A DNA stretch of 40,915 nucleotides from the NCBI GenBank assembly GCA_018969185.1, contig JAGWYT010000011.1, positions 1 to 40,915 of the forward strand, read 5' to 3'. Below the pieces are notes generated by a model. That model was not told where the DNA came from and searched no databases. It was given only the letters and a program-made list of their open reading frames with translations. Positions within the stretch are counted from its first letter, which is position 1; every line of letters starts with the position of its first letter. This DNA is from Rickettsiales bacterium (GTDB lineage Bacteria; Pseudomonadota; Alphaproteobacteria; Rickettsiales; UBA1997). This document shows, piece by piece, positions 27,359 through 35,594 of the stretch. The translations under genes and the position numbers were made by a program.

Positions 27359-28132
27359 ATGACTAAAAAAACTTCCAATCTTCTTAAATTGCAAAAAGAT
27401 TTTACCACTCATTTACTCAGTAAAAATGATTTAGAAATATTGAAATCTCTGTCCTACTCTACTGCTGAATCTTTGGCGCGTTTAGAAATTTATCGTAATA
27501 ATGTATTTGGAAATTTTGATTCAGTTTTATCATCAGTTTTTGAAGTTGTAAAAAAAATTCTTGGTGAAAAAGATTTTAATAAATTTGTGAGTGAATATAT
27601 TAAAAAATTTCCCTCAACAAGCGGAAACCTTGATTTATATGGAGATAACTTTCTAAAATTCATCAAAGGAAAATTAAAAACACATAAATTGGCTTATTTA
27701 GAAGATCTTGCAAAGCTTGAATTGCTTTATCATAAAGCATATTTTGCAAAAGATGTTAAGAAAAAATTTGATGTAGAAAAATTTCAAAAACTTACATCAG
27801 AAAATTATAATAATCTTACGCTTGAGCTTCATCCATCATGTTTTTTATTCTCATCAAAATTTCCTATTTTTACAATTTGGAAAAGTGCGAAGAAAAAAAT
27901 CGCAATTAGCGGTAAAGAGGAGTACGTCTTGATTGACAGAGTTTTTGATTCTTGTTTAATAACAAAATTATCAAAAGAAGAATTTTTATTTTTATCTCTT
28001 ATAGAGTCAAAAAAGAAGCTCTATGCAATTTATAAAAAGCTTTGTAGCACGTTTAAGAAAGAAGTTGATATTGGTAAGTTGTTAAATAAATTCATTGCAA
28101 GCGGCGTCATTTCTGCATTTAAAACAAATTAA
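27359..28132 (+). CDS. DUF2063 (HvfC/BufC-like) partner of the MNIO enzyme
   Basis: 257 residues. The N-terminal DUF2063 domain is recognised by LARLEIYRNNVFGNFDSVLSSV, EKDFNKFVSEYIKKFPSTSG, NLDLYGDNFLKFI and KLAYLEDLAKLELLYHKAY. Family members bind the precursor peptide and hand it to the DUF692 enzyme. The C-terminal half (~150-257) is a second, less conserved domain ending in a helical segment. It is coupled to the MNIO gene by a three-base gap and followed by thiL after six bases, so the three genes share an operon. Confidence 0.85.
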   Translation: MTKKTSNLLKLQKDFTTHLLSKNDLEILKSLSYSTAESLARLEIYRNNVFGNFDSVLSSVFEVVKKILGEKDFNKFVSEYIKKFPSTSGNLDLYGDNFLKFIKGKLKTHKLAYLEDLAKLELLYHKAYFAKDVKKKFDVEKFQKLTSENYNNLTLELHPSCFLFSSKFPIFTIWKSAKKKIAISGKEEYVLIDRVFDSCLITKLSKEEFLFLSLIESKKKLYAIYKKLCSTFKKEVDIGKLLNKFIASGVISAFKTN

Positions 28133-28138
28133 ATTTTA

Positions 28139-29146
28139 ATGCCAAAAAATATTTCAGAATTTCAAATTATTGAACAGTTCTTTAAGCCACTAACTAAGGG
28201 TTGTAAGGCATCTTTAGAATTATGTGATGATGTTGCTGAAATATCTCTTTTAAAAAATCAGCAGCTTGTTGTAAGCAAAGATATGATGGTAGAAAATGTG
28301 CATTTTCTATTTGCTGATGGTGGCTTTAAAATTGCATCAAAGCTTTTGCGTTCAAATCTCTCAGATATTGCTTCTTCTGGCGCTAAGCCTTGTTATTATA
28401 TGCTTGGCTTTAGTAAAAATTCAAAAATTGATAGAAATTTCTTAAAAGAATTTGCTTCTGGTTTAAAATCTGTTCAAGACGAATTTAATATAAAACTAAT
28501 TGGTGGGGACACTGTTTCTTCAGACCAACTTACATTTTCAATAACAATTTTTGGTGTTATTGAAAATAATAAAAAATTATCTCGCAATAAGGCAAAGTCT
28601 GGTGATTTAATTTATGTTTCTGGAATTATAGGAGACGCTTATCTTGGGTTTAATTCTCACAAATATCAACTTACTAAAGAAGATAAAAATTATTTATTAA
28701 ATCGTCATTTCTTCCCTACTCCAAGAATTGAGCTTGGACAAAAATTGGCTAAATTAAATTTATCTAAATGTGCAATTGATGTCTCAGATGGCTTGCTTGC
28801 TGACTTAAAACATATTTGCCAATCTTCAAAACTTGAGGCAAAAATTTATAGCGATAAAATTCCATTTTCAAAAGCAGCAAAAAAAATTCTTCAAAAAAAT
28901 AATATATTTTCAGAATTAGTAAGTGGTGGTGATGATTATGAATTAATTTTCACTATTAATAAAAAATATCAGAAAAAAATTGCTGCTTTATCTAAAGAGC
29001 TAAAGCTTGATTTGACTTGTATTGGAGAGATGTTCTGTCCGCTGGTTGAGCCTGTCGAAACCAAGGACAAAAATTTTTACGAAATTAAAATTTTAGATAA
29101 AGAAAACAAAAAATTAAGAATTAAAAAATACGGTTATGAACATTAA
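28139..29146 (+). CDS. thiL: Thiamine-monophosphate kinase, with in-frame repeat insertion
   Basis: 335 residues. ThiL phosphorylates thiamine monophosphate to thiamine diphosphate with ATP. Motifs: an N-terminal SEFQIIEQFFKPL, CDDVAEI (metal site, GDDAA in most relatives), VSKDMMVENVHF, LRSNLSDIASSGAKP, LIGGDTVSS, AIDVSDGLLADLKHI and SGGDDYELIFTI. Near the C-terminus, after CIGEMF, residues CPLVEPVETKDKN are encoded by a palindromic repeat (29036-29069), then the protein continues. The Gly-to-Cys change in the first metal motif is unusual. The end overlaps the RDD gene by 11 bases. Confidence 0.93.
   Translation: MPKNISEFQIIEQFFKPLTKGCKASLELCDDVAEISLLKNQQLVVSKDMMVENVHFLFADGGFKIASKLLRSNLSDIASSGAKPCYYMLGFSKNSKIDRNFLKEFASGLKSVQDEFNIKLIGGDTVSSDQLTFSITIFGVIENNKKLSRNKAKSGDLIYVSGIIGDAYLGFNSHKYQLTKEDKNYLLNRHFFPTPRIELGQKLAKLNLSKCAIDVSDGLLADLKHICQSSKLEAKIYSDKIPFSKAAKKILQKNNIFSELVSGGDDYELIFTINKKYQKKIAALSKELKLDLTCIGEMFCPLVEPVETKDKNFYEIKILDKENKKLRIKKYGYEH
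29036..29069. repeat. Single GGTTGAGC-core element inside thiL
   Basis: The stem TGTCC (29036-29040) / GGACA (29065-29069) surrounds the unchanged core GGTTGAGCCTGTCGAAACC. It is read in the thiL frame as CPLVEPVETKD, the same reading frame as in yidD (YPLVEPVETKD). Confidence 0.92.
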
Positions 29147-29813
29147 AAAATTTCTACAAAAATCAATTGAAGAAGAAAAAAAAGTCATATACGCAAGTTC
29201 TATAAGAAGAAGCTGCGCTTCTGCTATTGACGCTATTTTAGCTTTGATATTAAGAGCAATTACAATTCAAATTATAGGAATGTTATATCTTGAAAGAGTG
29301 TGGAGAAACTTTTTTACTGATCTCAATAATACGTTTGGCACAAGCAGCTTAAAAAGAACTCCGGAACATCTTAATTTTTTAATTCATCATCAAATATTTT
29401 TCATAACAATAATTTCAATTGTTATTATCATATTGGTTGGAGCCATATATTACGCCGTTCTAAACTCATCATATTGGCAAGCAACCGTTGGAAAAAGAAT
29501 TATGAATATAATGATGATTCAAGAACCAAATGATTCACGAATTACAATTACCACAGGTTTGTGGCATTATTTTCTTGCTCTATTCCCTTTTGTTTTTGTT
29601 CTATATTTGATGAATTATCAGATTAATCATAAGTTAGATTTTTTTCATGTAATTACGGCAAATAATTATCATTTATTTTTTGGTTTTTTATTTGTGATTT
29701 GGCTTAATGTGCATTTGATTACCAAGAAGAAAACTACTACTTATGATTTGATCTGTAAGACTGTTCTTATCAATGGCCGAACTAAAGCAAAATTTCCGTG
29801 GAGTAAGATTTAG
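29136..29813 (+). CDS. RDD-family membrane protein
   Basis: 225 residues. It contains the RDD pattern: a first helix starting RRSCASAIDAILALI (Arg and Asp in place), a central helical pair, SYWQATVGKRIMNIMM (the conserved W.aTxGKr segment), and a last helix followed by TTYDLICKTVLI (the D-x-x-x-x-T/V ending). Four or so transmembrane helices are visible. The family is inner-membrane, with poorly known roles, some in ion or proton exchange. It overlaps the thiL end, so the two are co-expressed. Confidence 0.78.
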   Translation: MNIKKFLQKSIEEEKKVIYASSIRRSCASAIDAILALILRAITIQIIGMLYLERVWRNFFTDLNNTFGTSSLKRTPEHLNFLIHHQIFFITIISIVIIILVGAIYYAVLNSSYWQATVGKRIMNIMMIQEPNDSRITITTGLWHYFLALFPFVFVLYLMNYQINHKLDFFHVITANNYHLFFGFLFVIWLNVHLITKKKTTTYDLICKTVLINGRTKAKFPWSKI

Positions 29814-29840
29814 GTTCTGAACCCTTGCTATTGTAATCTT

Positions 29841-29869
29841 TTGTAACAAAAATCCCTTTGAAATATAAT
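29841..29869 (+). promoter_or_regulatory. Strong sigma70-type promoter for lpxC
   Basis: TTGTAA (29841-29846), 17 bases, then a perfect TATAAT (29864-29869), 53 bases before the lpxC start. This is the best -35/-10 pair I found in the window. Confidence 0.62.
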
Positions 29870-29922
29870 GTTTTGGGGCTTAGCATCTGGCGAAGTAATC
29901 TTAAAAATTAAATTTTTTAATC

Positions 29923-30786
29923 ATGTTCTCATCGTCACAAAAAACAATTAATAGCAAAGTTAGCTGTAAGGGTGTTGGTCTTCACAGCGGAATTGATATC
30001 TCTTTAACCCTTGTTCCTGCTCCTTGCGATACTGGTATTATTTTCAGAAGAGTTGATGTTGAAAATGGTAAAAATGAAGTAAAAGCTCATTATAAAAACG
30101 TTGTAGCAACTAATCTTGGAACCACAATTGCCAATGAATTTGGTGTTAAAATTTCAACAATTGAGCATTTGATGGCGGCAATTTGGGGTTGTGCAATTGA
30201 CAATCTAATCGTTGAAGTAAATGGTCCTGAAGTTCCAGTTATGGATGGTAGTTCAGAACCGTTTGTTTTCCTAATAGAATGTGCTGGAATCAGTAATCAA
30301 GATAAGCCACGCAAGGTTGTTGAAATAATGAAGAACATTAAAATTGAAGAACAAAATAGCAAAATAGTTGAAGTTTCTCCTTCAAAAGAATTCGCTATTG
30401 ATTTGCATATAGATTTTGATCATAAGCAAGTTAAGCAACAAAGCTTTGATTATACTTCAACTTTTGCTTCTTTCAAAAATGATCTTTGCCGTGCTAGGAC
30501 CTTTGGTTTCAAACATGAAATTGAGCAATTGCATAAAATGGGTTTAGCAAAAGGTGGATCTCTTGATAATGCTATTTTAGTTGATGATAATGGTATTGTG
30601 AATAAGGAAGGATTGCGCTACAAAGATGAATTCGTCAGACATAAAACCCTAGATTTTATTGGTGATATTTATTTGGCTGGATATTTTATCATTGGTCATT
30701 TCAAAGCTTCTAAACCGGGGCATGGCATAAATAATAAGATGCTTCATGCTTTGTTTTCTGATGAGACTGCCTGGAGAATTATTTAG
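29923..30786 (+). CDS. lpxC: UDP-3-O-acyl-N-acetylglucosamine deacetylase
   Basis: 287 residues, close to usual length. This zinc enzyme carries out the committed step of lipid A synthesis. Motifs: SCKGVGLHSG, TIEHLMAAIWGCAIDNL (zinc His), PEVPVMDGSSEPF, RARTFGF, KGGSLDNAILVDD, VRHKTLDFIGD (zinc His and Asp) and IIGHFKASKPGHGINN (catalytic His). The start MFSSSQKTINSKVS fits the family. It has its own promoter, rather than the usual ftsZ-lpxC arrangement, and is convergent (4-base overlap) with a small lipoprotein gene. Confidence 0.97.
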   Translation: MFSSSQKTINSKVSCKGVGLHSGIDISLTLVPAPCDTGIIFRRVDVENGKNEVKAHYKNVVATNLGTTIANEFGVKISTIEHLMAAIWGCAIDNLIVEVNGPEVPVMDGSSEPFVFLIECAGISNQDKPRKVVEIMKNIKIEEQNSKIVEVSPSKEFAIDLHIDFDHKQVKQQSFDYTSTFASFKNDLCRARTFGFKHEIEQLHKMGLAKGGSLDNAILVDDNGIVNKEGLRYKDEFVRHKTLDFIGDIYLAGYFIIGHFKASKPGHGINNKMLHALFSDETAWRII

Positions 30787-31118
30787 TGATACACATATCT
30801 CTTATCGGCAAATCCAACATAGCTCTCTACAATTAAACAAGTAACTGCAATTTCTGGTGGAATGCCTCTAAAGGCCATAGTTCTGCCATCTGGCAATTTT
30901 ATGGCAGTGTAAGTATCAGCGGTATTAAGCCTCTTTTTTTCTAGGTAAGCATTGCGAATAGCCACTTTTAAATCTTTCTCTCTAATAAATTTTACTAAAA
31001 CTCTTGGGGTATTTGGACAAATCAATTCACTATTTACATTAGGTAATCTTTTTTTGCAGGAGAAAGTTGTAAAAAGAATTAATGCTATTATAAAACTTTT
31101 GACAATACACTTTGTCAT
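30783..31118 (-). CDS. Small putative lipoprotein, unknown
   Basis: 111 residues. The N-terminus MTKCIVKSFIIALILFTTFSC is a lipoprotein signal with Cys21 as the likely lipidated residue. The mature part contains two more cysteines (ELICPNT, AVTCLIVES) and a short KLPDGRTMAFRGIPPEIAV segment. I do not recognise a family. It is coupled by a four-base overlap to the BamE-like gene before it and may work with it in the envelope. Confidence 0.62.
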   Translation of the reverse strand: MTKCIVKSFIIALILFTTFSCKKRLPNVNSELICPNTPRVLVKFIREKDLKVAIRNAYLEKKRLNTADTYTAIKLPDGRTMAFRGIPPEIAVTCLIVESYVGFADKRYVYH

Positions 31119-31546
31119 TGAGGTTTTACCTTACCAATATTGCTAAATATAGATTTGAAAAATCCGGTTTCATGACTTTTTACTTCTGTATAGGTAGGAT
31201 TGAATTTTGTCTTACTTTTTTCATTAGCCAAATCAAATTTTTCGATCTTTTTTATTGTGTTTGAGTCATCAAATTTGACTAGCAAAATTTCTCTTTTTGT
31301 TACTTTTGGTATAAAAAATAATAAATTTTTTACTTCTTCTGAATAGTAAATCCAATTTTCTTCATCACTTAAATCAGAAATTATTGTTGGTGAGCCCATC
31401 ATTTTTAAGGTTGATTCTTTGCTTGTAACACCTTCTTGTAATAGTTGTTGATCAGAAGAATCAAAGCTATAGCCCTTTTTTTCAATGTTTGAAACACAGG
31501 AGGTTGCTAAGGTTAGAAATAAGATGTGACAGAGAAATTTTTTCAT
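31115..31546 (-). CDS. bamE: BamE/SmpA-type outer-membrane lipoprotein
   Basis: 143 residues. The lipobox LATSC gives Cys17 as the lipidated residue. The SmpA/OmlA core is present: LLQEGVTSKESTLKMMGSPT (the 'kGmtk.eV...lG.P' motif), then ENWIYYSEE, EILLVKFDDSNTIKKIEKFD (the strand-turn-strand pair) and a charged tail. BamE stabilises the BamA-BamD complex that inserts outer-membrane barrels such as LptD. Its position 5' of rpmF-plsX-fabH, divergently transcribed, matches many alphaproteobacteria. Confidence 0.8.
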   Translation of the reverse strand: MKKFLCHILFLTLATSCVSNIEKKGYSFDSSDQQLLQEGVTSKESTLKMMGSPTIISDLSDEENWIYYSEEVKNLLFFIPKVTKREILLVKFDDSNTIKKIEKFDLANEKSKTKFNPTYTEVKSHETGFFKSIFSNIGKVKPQ

Positions 31547-31687
31547 CTATGATATTTTAGTTAAAATTCGCATTGATTTTATGAAACTGATTTTCTATAT
31601 TCAAGAGCACTTATCTAAAAGATGACCGAATAATTAATCAAACTGTTCATCCTTAGTTTTTAATAACTTATAATCATAGAATTTAAT

Positions 31688-31894
31688 ATGGCAGTTCCTA
31701 AAAGAAAGACGTCAAAATCAAAAAGCAGAATGAGAAAAGGTAGCAATGGCTCTTACAAGCTTGATATTGCTAATGTTATTACTGATGAAACAACTGGTGC
31801 TTTTAAACTTTCGCACCATATCTCTGCGGATGGTTATTACAAAGGTAGAAAAGTTGTAAAAGACAAAGTTAAAAAAGCTGCTCAAGAAGAATAA
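31688..31894 (+). CDS. rpmF: Ribosomal protein bL32
   Basis: 68 residues. It begins MAVPKRKTSKSKSRMRKGS, the conserved bL32 N-terminus, and continues with HHISADGYYKGRKVV. It has no zinc-binding cysteines, as in many alphaproteobacteria. It is the first gene of the rpmF-plsX-fabH operon. A TATAAT box lies at 31669-31674, 13 bases before the start codon, so the transcript would have a very short 5' leader; the -35 box is weak. Confidence 0.96.
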   Translation: MAVPKRKTSKSKSRMRKGSNGSYKLDIANVITDETTGAFKLSHHISADGYYKGRKVVKDKVKKAAQEE

Positions 31895-31908
31895 ATAAGC
31901 TCTTTATA

Positions 31909-32958
31909 GTGTCTAAAAAATACGTAGTCGCATTAGATTGTATGGGGGGCGATCACGCTCCCAAAGTTGTGATTGAAGGAGCAGATATTATTGCTTCTTC
32001 TAATCAAGACGTATCTTTCTTACTTTTTGGTGATGCAAAAAAAATTGATCCAATTTTAAAATCACATCCAAATTTAGAAGGTCGTTTTACTTTAGCTCAT
32101 ACTGATGAAGCAATTTCAGCTGATGAAAAACCTTCAATTGCTCTTAGAAAGGGTATTAACTCAAGCATGCGCCTTGCTATTGACTCAGTAAAAGAGGGTG
32201 TTGCTGATGTTGTAATTTCTGCTGGAAATACTGGTGCTTTGATGGCTATTTCTAAAATTGTCTTGCGCCCTCTTCCATCAATTGACAGACCTGCAATTGT
32301 TACTTCAATTCCTAACCAAAAAAAGAAAGCTACTGTTCTTCTTGATATGGGAGCGAATGTTGAATGTAATTCTGATGTTCTATATCAATTCGCGGTTATG
32401 GGTCACGCTTTTGCTAAGGTAGTTCTAAAAATTGAAAAACCATCAATTGGAATTTTAAACGTTGGATCTGAAGATTTAAAAGGCAGCGATGCAGTTCGTA
32501 GTGCTTCTCTTTTATTGAAAGAAAGCCATCTTAAAGAAGATTTTTACGGCTATGTTGAAGGTGATGATATAACTAAAGGAACTGTTGATGTTGTTGTAAC
32601 GGATGGCTTTTCTGGTAATATAACATTAAAAGCAATTGAAGGAACTTCAAAGCTAATCTCTAACCTTATAAAAGAAGGCTTCATGAGTGGAATATTAGCA
32701 AAATTGGGCTATCTTTTAGCGGGATCATCAATTCGCAAAGCCACTAAAATCATGGATCCAAGAGGTCATAATGGTGCAATGTTGGTTGGTTTAAATGGTG
32801 TTGTTGTAAAAAGTCATGGCAGTACAGATGGAATTGGTTTTGCTAATGCTATTAAAGTTGCAATTTCATTAGTTGAAAATAAAATCAATGAACAAATTAC
32901 TGAAGAATTAAAATCTTCTGTGCCTTTACCAGTTACTAACCCAGAAGACGTAATGTAA
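31909..32958 (+). CDS. plsX: Phosphate acyltransferase PlsX
   Basis: 349 residues, starting at GTG (VSKKYVVALDCMGGDHAP, the usual family N-terminus). It converts acyl-ACP to acyl-phosphate, the acyl donor for glycerophospholipid synthesis, at the inner face of the membrane. Motifs: ALDCMGGDHAPKVVIEGA, SAGNTGALMAIS, LLDMGANVEC, GILNVGSEDLKG, VVTDGFSGNITLKAIEG and GLNGVVVKSHGSTDGIGF. It lies 14 bases after rpmF, and fabH follows immediately. The rare GTG start without a clear Shine-Dalgarno may lower its expression relative to rpmF. Confidence 0.97.
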   Translation: MSKKYVVALDCMGGDHAPKVVIEGADIIASSNQDVSFLLFGDAKKIDPILKSHPNLEGRFTLAHTDEAISADEKPSIALRKGINSSMRLAIDSVKEGVADVVISAGNTGALMAISKIVLRPLPSIDRPAIVTSIPNQKKKATVLLDMGANVECNSDVLYQFAVMGHAFAKVVLKIEKPSIGILNVGSEDLKGSDAVRSASLLLKESHLKEDFYGYVEGDDITKGTVDVVVTDGFSGNITLKAIEGTSKLISNLIKEGFMSGILAKLGYLLAGSSIRKATKIMDPRGHNGAMLVGLNGVVVKSHGSTDGIGFANAIKVAISLVENKINEQITEELKSSVPLPVTNPEDVM

Positions 32959-33921
32959 ATGACAATCACAAGCAAAATAATTGCTACAGGTTCATATTTA
33001 CCGCAAAAGTTTCTTACCAATTCTGATTTAGAAAAAATGGTGGATACAACCGATGCTTGGATTTTCGAAAGAACTGGAATTAAAAAACGTCATATCGCGG
33101 CAGAATGTGAAATGACTTCTGACATTGCTTTTGAAGCTGCTAAAGCCGCTCTGAAAAATTCTTCTCTTAAGGCAGAAGAAATTGAAATGATCATTCTTGC
33201 AACCACAACTCCTGATCTTACCTTCCCTGCAACTGCAACAACTGTGCAATCAAAATTAAATGCTAAATCTGCTTTTGCTTTTGACATTCAAGCTGTTTGT
33301 TCAGGCTTTGTTTTTGCTGTTGCAACAGCTAATAATTTTATTAAATCTGGGCAAGTTAAAAATGCTTTAGTTATTGGTGCTGATGTTTTATCTCGAATTG
33401 TTGATTGGAAAGATCGCAACACTTGTGTTCTTTTTGGTGATGGGGCTGGAGCAGTTATTTTACAAGCAACTGAAGAAAAACATAGTGGAATTATTGCCTC
33501 AAGCCTTAATTCTGACGGCTCACTAAATGATATTTTAAAAACTACTGGCGGCGTTTCTTCAAATCAAACTACCGGTTTTATTGAAATGACCGGAAAAGAA
33601 GTGTTCAAACATGCAGTTGAAAAAATGTCAAAATCTGTAACTTCACTTTTAGAAAAATCAGGATTGAAAGTTAGCGATATAGATTTATTAGTTCCTCATC
33701 AAGCCAATGCACGCATACTTTCTGCGGTTGCAACTCGTTTAGGTCTTTCAGATGATAAAGTAATTATCACAGTTGAAAATCATGCTAACACTTCTGCAGC
33801 ATCAATTCCACTGGCATTAGACTATGCCGTAAAAAACAATAAAGTTAAAAAAGGTGATTTAGTTGTTCTTGAAGCCCTTGGTGGTGGACTCACTTGGGGA
33901 TCTGTTGTTCTTAAGTGGTAA
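32959..33921 (+). CDS. fabH: 3-oxoacyl-[ACP] synthase III
   Basis: 320 residues. FabH starts fatty-acid synthesis by condensing acetyl-CoA with malonyl-ACP. The Cys-His-Asn triad is visible: QAVCSGFVFAVATA (Cys), LLVPHQANARI (His) and VENHANTSAASIPLAL (Asn). DTTDAWIFERTGIKKRHIA and the terminal GGGLTWGSVVLKW also fit. It starts directly after the plsX stop. The CRISPR array begins 34 bases after its own stop, and I see no terminator between them. Confidence 0.98.
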   Translation: MTITSKIIATGSYLPQKFLTNSDLEKMVDTTDAWIFERTGIKKRHIAAECEMTSDIAFEAAKAALKNSSLKAEEIEMIILATTTPDLTFPATATTVQSKLNAKSAFAFDIQAVCSGFVFAVATANNFIKSGQVKNALVIGADVLSRIVDWKDRNTCVLFGDGAGAVILQATEEKHSGIIASSLNSDGSLNDILKTTGGVSSNQTTGFIEMTGKEVFKHAVEKMSKSVTSLLEKSGLKVSDIDLLVPHQANARILSAVATRLGLSDDKVIITVENHANTSAASIPLALDYAVKNNKVKKGDLVVLEALGGGLTWGSVVLKW

Positions 33922-33954
33922 AATATAACACATATAATTTTTTAAATATCTCTT

Positions 33955-34761
33955 AAAATAAGCTGCCTGCGCGGCAGCACACGATTTTCTTTCAATAAAG
34001 AAACTTTCATAAGATTTCTAAGCTGCCTGCGCGGCAGCACACCACAAATCATAAAACTTTTTATAACTCGTAACTTTCTAAGCTGCCTGCGCGGCAGCAC
34101 ACATAAAGAATTACAAGCTAAGATTTTAGATGCATTTCTAAGCTGCCTGCGCGGCAGCACACAAACTCTTCTAAATAGATAGATTTGAATATTTTTTCTA
34201 AGCTGCCTGCGCGGCAGCACACTTTTTAAGATTTCTTCTGTAGCTATCTCAATCTTTCTAAGCTGCCTGCGCGGCAGCACACATTAGTCAGTTTTCTTCA
34301 TCTTTCTTTCCTATTTTCTAAGCTGCCTGCGCGGCAGAACACACCAAGACCAATAAGTTTAGAAGCATATAAATTTCTAAGCTGCCTGCGCGGCAGCACA
34401 CGTGGATCATTAATCTTTTATCGTGAGTATTATTTTCTAAGCTGCCTGCGCGGCAGCACACCTCTAAATGTAGCAGAGTCACCATATTTCTTCTTTCTAA
34501 GCTGCCTGCGCGGCAGCACACCACAATCATTATTTTTCATTTTTTCAAATACATTTCTAAGCTGCCTGCGCGGCAGCACACCAATAGCTGATCTAGTTAT
34601 TGCTGGCAGGCATTTTCTAAGCTGCCTGCGCGGCAGCACACTAAATCAACAGTAAAATTAGCACTTGCACCTATTTCTAAGCTGCCTGCGCGGCAGCACA
34701 CTGTTAACAGCATTAACCCTATCCCTTACAGAATTTCTAAGCTGCCTGCGCGGCAGCACAC
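33955..34761 (-). CRISPR. Type I-F CRISPR array, 14 repeats and 13 spacers
   Basis: 28-base repeats alternate with 32-base spacers; the spacer at 34343-34373 has 31. On the minus strand each repeat starts GTGT, contains the hairpin GCTGCC-GCGCA-GGCAGC and ends TTAGAAA, the layout of type I-F repeats cut by Cas6f. The repeat at the low-coordinate end (33955-33982) has lost its last six bases (TTTTAT instead of TAGAAA), marking the leader-distal end. The repeat at 34315-34342 has one substitution at 34338. Reading direction is therefore minus, from the leader by cas6f toward fabH. All spacers differ by eye. Confidence 0.98.
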
Positions 34762-34877
34762 TGGATAAAAAGTTAACAGAATACTTTACTCATATGGTTT
34801 CAAAATATCTTTTAGTAATTTAACCAAAGTTTTTTAGTAAGTTTATGAAACCTTGATTTTACTGGCTCCATAAAAAT
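34762..34877 (-). promoter_or_regulatory. CRISPR leader
   Basis: About 116 AT-rich bases lie between the first repeat and the end of cas6f. On the minus strand AATCAAGGTTTCA (34846-34858) matches 12 of 13 positions of the IHF consensus WATCAANNNNTTR. An inverted pair GGTTTCA (34797-34803) / TGAAACC (34846-34852) and two near-direct TTACTAAAA copies also occur. IHF bends leader DNA during spacer uptake in type I-F and I-E systems. A promoter is expected here, but I see no clear -35/-10 pair. Confidence 0.6.
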
Positions 34878-34893
34878 ACCAAAAAATTTTGGT
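34878..34893 (-). terminator. Weak hairpin at the cas6f stop
   Basis: ACCAAAAAATTTTGGT is a 7-bp stem touching the cas6f stop codon. It is all A-T except two G-C pairs and has no T tract, so it may only mark the cas operon end weakly. The cas transcript could run into the leader. Confidence 0.3.
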
Positions 34894-35591
34894 TAAAATT
34901 CGGGGACAGTTGAATAATTTTTATCATCAATTTTTTCTTTGTCGTAATTGCTTAAACCATAAGTGCTAAATTTTTGATAATTTGCTTGAGTAGCTGTGGT
35001 TTTTTTGATCCACAAACAAAATTCTTTGTTACTATTTAGGCTTTTGAGCTTTATAAATGGCTCGTTTACTGGTTTTTCTTTGTCGTAATTATTTGTGCGT
35101 TGTTGTCGCTTATTCAACTTTTCTTGTGCCGCTGTAATTTCTTTAGAATCAGAATTTGGATTGCTAATGATATTTTTCCATTCCTCTTCCCTCTTCTGAT
35201 GTCTTCTAATTATGCGATCTTTATTAACCTTTGGTTGATAACGATTGTAAATTGCGTAGCCATCAATTTTTTGCGGAACTTCACGAATGTTTGAGACATG
35301 AATGTAATCACTCAAGCGAGACAACCATTTTGCACTGTCAAATTTTTGCAAATCAGATTCATTTTTGGCAAAGAGGCGCAATTTTGAACCAAGCACACCA
35401 AACTTTTTACCCATAAAGTATTCAGGAAAAGAAATTCCAATTGGGGATTTTTCTTTGCCATCTTGTTCAATTTCTTTGATTGAAGTTAAGCCAAGGTGGA
35501 TTTGGGTAAGGAGTTTGGACCAGAGATCAAAACTATTTATTTCGGCTTCGTCTAATAAAGTTATTTCTATGTAATTTTTCATGGCGCTCAT
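34893..35591 (-). CDS. cas6f: Cas6f (Csy4) crRNA-processing endonuclease
   Basis: 232 residues, a little longer than usual (~190). Cas6f cuts the pre-crRNA below the repeat hairpin and stays bound to the crRNA 3' end. Features: YIEITLLDEAEINSFDLWSK at the N-terminus, a histidine in LLTQIHLGL that becomes residue 29 if the second ATG (35582) is the start (the catalytic His position of Pseudomonas Csy4), and GISFPEY. An Arg-rich helix DRIIRRHQKREEEW follows, then FIKLKSLNSNKEFCLWI and FSTYGLS with a short insertion before VPEF. It is the last cas gene, three bases after cas5fv, next to the leader. Confidence 0.94.
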   Translation of the reverse strand: MSAMKNYIEITLLDEAEINSFDLWSKLLTQIHLGLTSIKEIEQDGKEKSPIGISFPEYFMGKKFGVLGSKLRLFAKNESDLQKFDSAKWLSRLSDYIHVSNIREVPQKIDGYAIYNRYQPKVNKDRIIRRHQKREEEWKNIISNPNSDSKEITAAQEKLNKRQQRTNNYDKEKPVNEPFIKLKSLNSNKEFCLWIKKTTATQANYQKFSTYGLSNYDKEKIDDKNYSTVPEF

Positions 35592-35594
35592 TGG

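Noticed and set aside
33942-34639. Open frames across the array encoding tandem VLPRRQLR peptides
   Set aside because: They are translations of the 28+32-base CRISPR units; the repetition comes from the repeats and there is no independent coding signal.
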